From the NCBI GenBank assembly GCA_016802295.1, contig JAESIW010000137.1:5210146-5274145 (forward strand): a stretch of DNA of 64,000 nucleotides, in the 5' to 3' direction. Under the pieces are notes generated by a model. The model saw only the letters and a list, made by a program, of their open reading frames with translations, was not told the origin of the DNA and did not search any database. This DNA comes from Brachionus rotundiformis. Its lineage: Eukaryota; Rotifera; Eurotatoria; Ploima; Brachionidae. Position numbers and translations under genes: made by a program. Shown here piece after piece: positions 60,443-64,000 of this stretch (positions are counted from its first letter, which is position 1; each line of letters begins with the position of its first letter).

Positions 60443-62076
60443 GATTTGGATGTTTGTTTTTTTTTAGTCAGAATTTTTTATGCAGTTTTGGATCCTTCGC
60501 GGTCATGTTTAACCAGATTGAAGACAATTTTTTTTTATTTAAGATTTATTTTTTTTAAGTTCCTCTAATTTTTGTACACCTTTTTTTCCGATGTTAGATA
60601 ATTTAAACAAAAAAAAAATTTATGTTGAGTATTTTTGATGCAAAAACGAAAGATTGTTTAAAATGGGCATAAACTAAATTATGTAAAATCTTTCAATGAT
60701 CTCAATCAAAGTAATGGTGGCATGAAATTTTTGCATGAAATTTTTAAGGATAAAAATAAAGCTCTCTTTTATCTATCTCTATTTATTTTGACCATTGTAA
60801 TCGATTTTTAATTCGAATTTTTTTTATAATTAAATCACAAACTTTTGAATTAATAAAAAAATTTTAAATTTTAAATAGTTTTTAAATTAGTTTTGTCTTA
60901 ATTAGAATTGTGGTTTTTGAATATATGAGAGCTTAATGTAATTAAATAAATTTATATCTATGCTAAATCGTTATCTAATTTTAATTTGAGGATACTTAAA
61001 TAATACTCATCGGGAAATTATATGATTCGATTTTATATTATGACATAATTTATTGATTTAGTATCCAGATATTACTAATTTAAATTCTTTGTGTTAAAGC
61101 ATTTTTGACTCAAGAGTTTATTCTTCAATGATTATCTTAATTTTAAAAATCAATTCTAGAAATTTAAATGAATGGAACAAAGCAAATTTGTTAATTAAAA
61201 AGACAAATGAGATTTTACAAAATAATATTAAAATCATTTTTAAATTGTGTATTTTTCTAAATATTTACAAGACTGAAATTTATATACAAATAAACTATAA
61301 GTTATGAAATTCATTTTTGGCCTTATTTTTATTTTAACATTGTTAATTAATATCAATTCGACTTTCAAGTATTTTAAAATAATAAGCGATTTAGCATAGA
61401 GAAAAATTCAAATAGTTTAAAAGTATAATCAATCATTTAGTTTAAACTAAATCATTTTTTACATTTAGTTTGAAAATTCATAAAATTTTAATACATATCT
61501 TCATAAATTTGTCCTATTTATTTGATTACCTAGAATTGTGTGACGATTTTTCGTTTTATTTTTTGAGCTAATAAATAAAGTTTTGTTTTATCATTATGAG
61601 AATAATTAATTTTTTTCCCATAAAAATGAGTTTACAGCCTAGAATAATTATTTTAATTTTAATTCCTTAAGAGGTTTTAAACCCTTGTGAATATTGCATA
61701 AAAAATTAAATCAACAAAATGAAAAATGATTTTAATTTGAAAAAAAATTATTTTTTTAGATAGTTTAGTTTTAAAAATTTGATTTTTCTTATTTGAAAAA
61801 AAAAATCTAAATTGAATAATTTAATTAACGCAATTAAAAGGAACAATTGGAAAAAAATTTCATTATTTGAAGAAAATATTTCATCAAAATAAAAAAATAT
61901 TTCACTATTAAGTAACAAAATCTGCAGAGAAGCAGAGGTTTTGAACGTGGCTCACATACCAATTTCGAAATTTATATTAACTTAAATTTGCTATTTAATA
62001 TTTTTAACCATGTTCTCAAAGTGCTTAGAAAAATTGATTTATTTTTATTTTGAAGATAATTTTATATTGTTAAACT
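60443..62076. other. 3' flank of the zinc-finger gene and upstream region of SerRS
   Basis: Begins with a T-rich 3' UTR; AATAAA at about 60755-60762 is the likely poly(A) signal. The rest is AT-rich with no supported feature. Confidence 0.5.
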
Positions 62077-63568
62077 ATGGTATTGAGCATTGACTTATTC
62101 CGCCCAGATCGAGGTGGCGATCCGGAAAAAATGCGCGAAAATCAAAAAAAGCGCTACAAAGATCCCAAACTAGTGGATCTAATTGTGTCCAAGGATGAGG
62201 AATGGCGCAAAGTTAGATTTAATGCTGATTCTCTTAACAAGCTAAAGAATTTATGTTCCAAAGCAATAGGTGAAAAAATGAAAAAAAAAGAGCCCCAAGG
62301 AACTGATGAAACCTTGCCAGCAGGTCTCACAGACAAATTGAATGATTTAAATTCAGATAAGCTTCGCGAATTAAGCGTAGTTCAGATAAAAAACTTGAAC
62401 AAAATAATTGATCAAGAGATTCAAAATAATGCCAAAAATTTGACCACAATCGAAGCTGAGAGAAATGAGGCTCTAAAAGAAATGGGAAATATTCTGCATC
62501 CATCTGTACCTGTTACTGACGATGAAGAATTTAACCGTGTTGAGAGAACATTTGGTGATTGTGCAGTTAAAAAAACATTTTCTCATGTTGATTTAGTCGA
62601 ATTCATCGACGGCTACGATGGAATTCGCGGCGCAGTAGTCGCTGGATCTCGTGGTTATTATACAAAAGGTCCTATTGTTTTTCTTGAACAAGCTTTGATA
62701 AGCTTAGCTTTGCAGATTTTGGACAAAAAAGACTACCAACCTTTGTACACACCTTATTTTATGAAAAAAGAAGTTATGCAAGAAGTAGCCCAATTGAGTC
62801 AGTTTGATGAGGAATTGTACAAAGTTATCGGAAAATCAAGTGAAGTGAGTACAGACAATGCTACTGAGGAGAAATATTTAATTGCTACTTCTGAGCAACC
62901 AATTGCTGCCTTTCATCGTGATGAATGGTTGTCCGAAAGTGCTTTGCCAATTAAATATGCTGGATTTAGCTCATGCTTTAGACAAGAAGTTGGCTCACAT
63001 GGCCGAGATACTCGTGGTATTTTCCGAGTTCATCAATTTGAAAAAATTGAACAATTTTGCATTACTGAACCTAATGAAAAATCATGGGAAATGCTCGAAG
63101 AAATGATTGCAAATGCTGAAGAGTTTAATAAAGCATTAGGTTTACCATATCGTGTGATCACCATTGTATCTGGAGCCTTGAATAATGCAGCTGCCAAAAA
63201 ATATGATCTTGAAGCTTGGTTTCCCGGCTCTGGCGCGTTCAGAGAACTAGTTTCATGCTCAAATTGTACTGACTATCAGTCCAGACGACTAAGAATTAGA
63301 TTTGGCCAAACTAAAAAAATGAACGAAGAAGTAAAATATGTCCATATGTTAAATGCTACCATGTATTATTTTTTAATAGAATAAATATTTTTTTTTATCT
63401 TTTATTGTATTAAGGTGTGCTACTACTCGAACAATTTGTGCCATCCTTGAAAATTACCAAACTGATGATGGTATCATTGTTCCAGAAGTATTGAGACCAT
63501 TTATGCCAGAAAGATATAAGGAAAAAATTCCATTTGTCAGACCGCCTCAAGCTCAAAAAGAAAAGTAG
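62077..63568 (+). CDS. SARS1: seryl-tRNA synthetase, cytosolic
   Basis: Charges tRNA-Ser (and tRNA-Sec) with serine. Exons 62077-63362 and 63415-63568 join across a codon for Met (AT|G) to give 479 residues. The N-terminal arm starts MVLSIDLFRPDRGGDPEKMRENQKKRY, read here as two parts (MVLSIDLFR and GDPEKMRENQ), followed by the long tRNA-binding coiled coil. The class II core shows the serine-binding ATSEQPIAAFH, motif 2 with FRQEVGSHGRDTRGIFRVHQ, and motif 3 with ELVSCSNCTDYQSRRL...RF. The second exon reads CATTRTICAILENYQT and ends RPPQAQKEK, so the Lys-rich C-terminal extension of vertebrate enzymes (about 514 residues) is absent or very short. An intact housekeeping enzyme. Confidence 0.96.
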
Positions 63569-64000
63569 ATGGTCAAAATCACTTTATTAGTCTTTTAATT
63601 TATTGGTTATTTAGGAATTTATTTTTCTAAATAAATTTCAGTTGAAAAGAATTTTTAGTTTTTTTTTTAGTTCATTGATTAGAAATAATTTGAGAATACA
63701 TTAGCTTTTTACTTGAGATCTATCTCGAATTTTATCTTAAAATATTAATTTCGAACTATTAATTTTCGCAATTAGATTTAAGTAACTTTCTTTTTAATGT
63801 AAGTTTCTATCAAACTTAAACTTAATAAATGATAAAATGATATTTTTTTTTAATTTTACAATCATAAAATTGTTTATTCATGAGTAAAAAGAGAGAATTT
63901 AAAATTTATATCATCGTAAATAATCTTAAAAACAAAAAATTAGATGAACTTATTGTTATCAATTAAGTTAAATATGAAAAAATTGCTGTGAAAAATTCTA
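63569..64000. other. 3' flank of SerRS to the window edge
   Basis: AT-rich; possible poly(A) signal AATAAA near 63631. No other feature seen. Confidence 0.4.

Noticed and set aside
1..64000. Bacterial-type operons, CRISPR arrays or riboswitches
   Set aside because: Introns and an animal gene set show this is eukaryotic nuclear DNA; no spaced direct-repeat arrays were seen.

Overview
This window is animal nuclear DNA that is very AT-rich (roughly three quarters A+T by eye). Its protein genes are interrupted by mostly tiny introns of about 45-60 bp with GT...AG ends. The gene set is metazoan: an axonemal outer-arm dynein heavy chain, a PALS1/Stardust polarity scaffold, OSCP1, VPS53, cytosolic seryl-tRNA synthetase, ribokinase and a C2H2 zinc-finger factor. 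Base composition, intron size, gene density and decayed LINEs would fit a small spiralian such as a monogonont rotifer. That placement is inference, not proof.

Layout. 1-1293 (+): the last exons of a gene cut by the window edge, with a tail resembling cyclic-nucleotide-binding-domain proteins. 1344-1760 (-): a twin CX9C protein of the C22orf39/PANTS family. 2491-3459 (-), 6244-7617 (+) and 11341-12855 (+): three members of one proline/valine-rich family, the last two sharing a nearly identical 1.12-kb segment. 4621-5703 (-): four-exon ribokinase. 8.7-9.9 kb: a decayed LINE split by a GC-rich element with 68-bp terminal direct repeats. 12946-14550 (-): a multi-pass membrane protein, perhaps XK-related. 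17721-21196 (+): PALS1-like MAGUK in five exons. 22704-24095 (-): OSCP1 in four exons. 26162-41385 (+): a complete outer-arm dynein heavy chain (DNAH5/DNAH8 type), 15 exons, about 4,613 residues. 42559-46935 (+): VPS53 in nine exons. 47879-48541 (-): a small single-pass membrane protein. 48.5-57.7 kb: a 9-kb stretch with no recognisable gene. 57755-60442 (+): a single-exon five-finger C2H2 protein. 62077-63568 (+): two-exon seryl-tRNA synthetase.

The genes do not form one pathway. OSCP1 and the dynein heavy chain, both tied to cilia, are divergently placed around a 2-kb gap that holds a near-consensus RFX X-box 319 bp before the dynein start. LINE remnants lie antisense in single introns of the dynein and VPS53 genes and end in the same short motif, so they are probably one family.

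The best candidate for something undescribed is the proline-rich family near 2.5-12.9 kb. It has a shared core with YRLNEDP, RYLKPP, PPPxRK and IERWL motifs, different ends in each copy, and a mosaic of perfect and diverged identity between the two tandem copies that suggests gene conversion. Exon joins were worked out by hand from reading frame and splice consensus; no alignment or database search was run.
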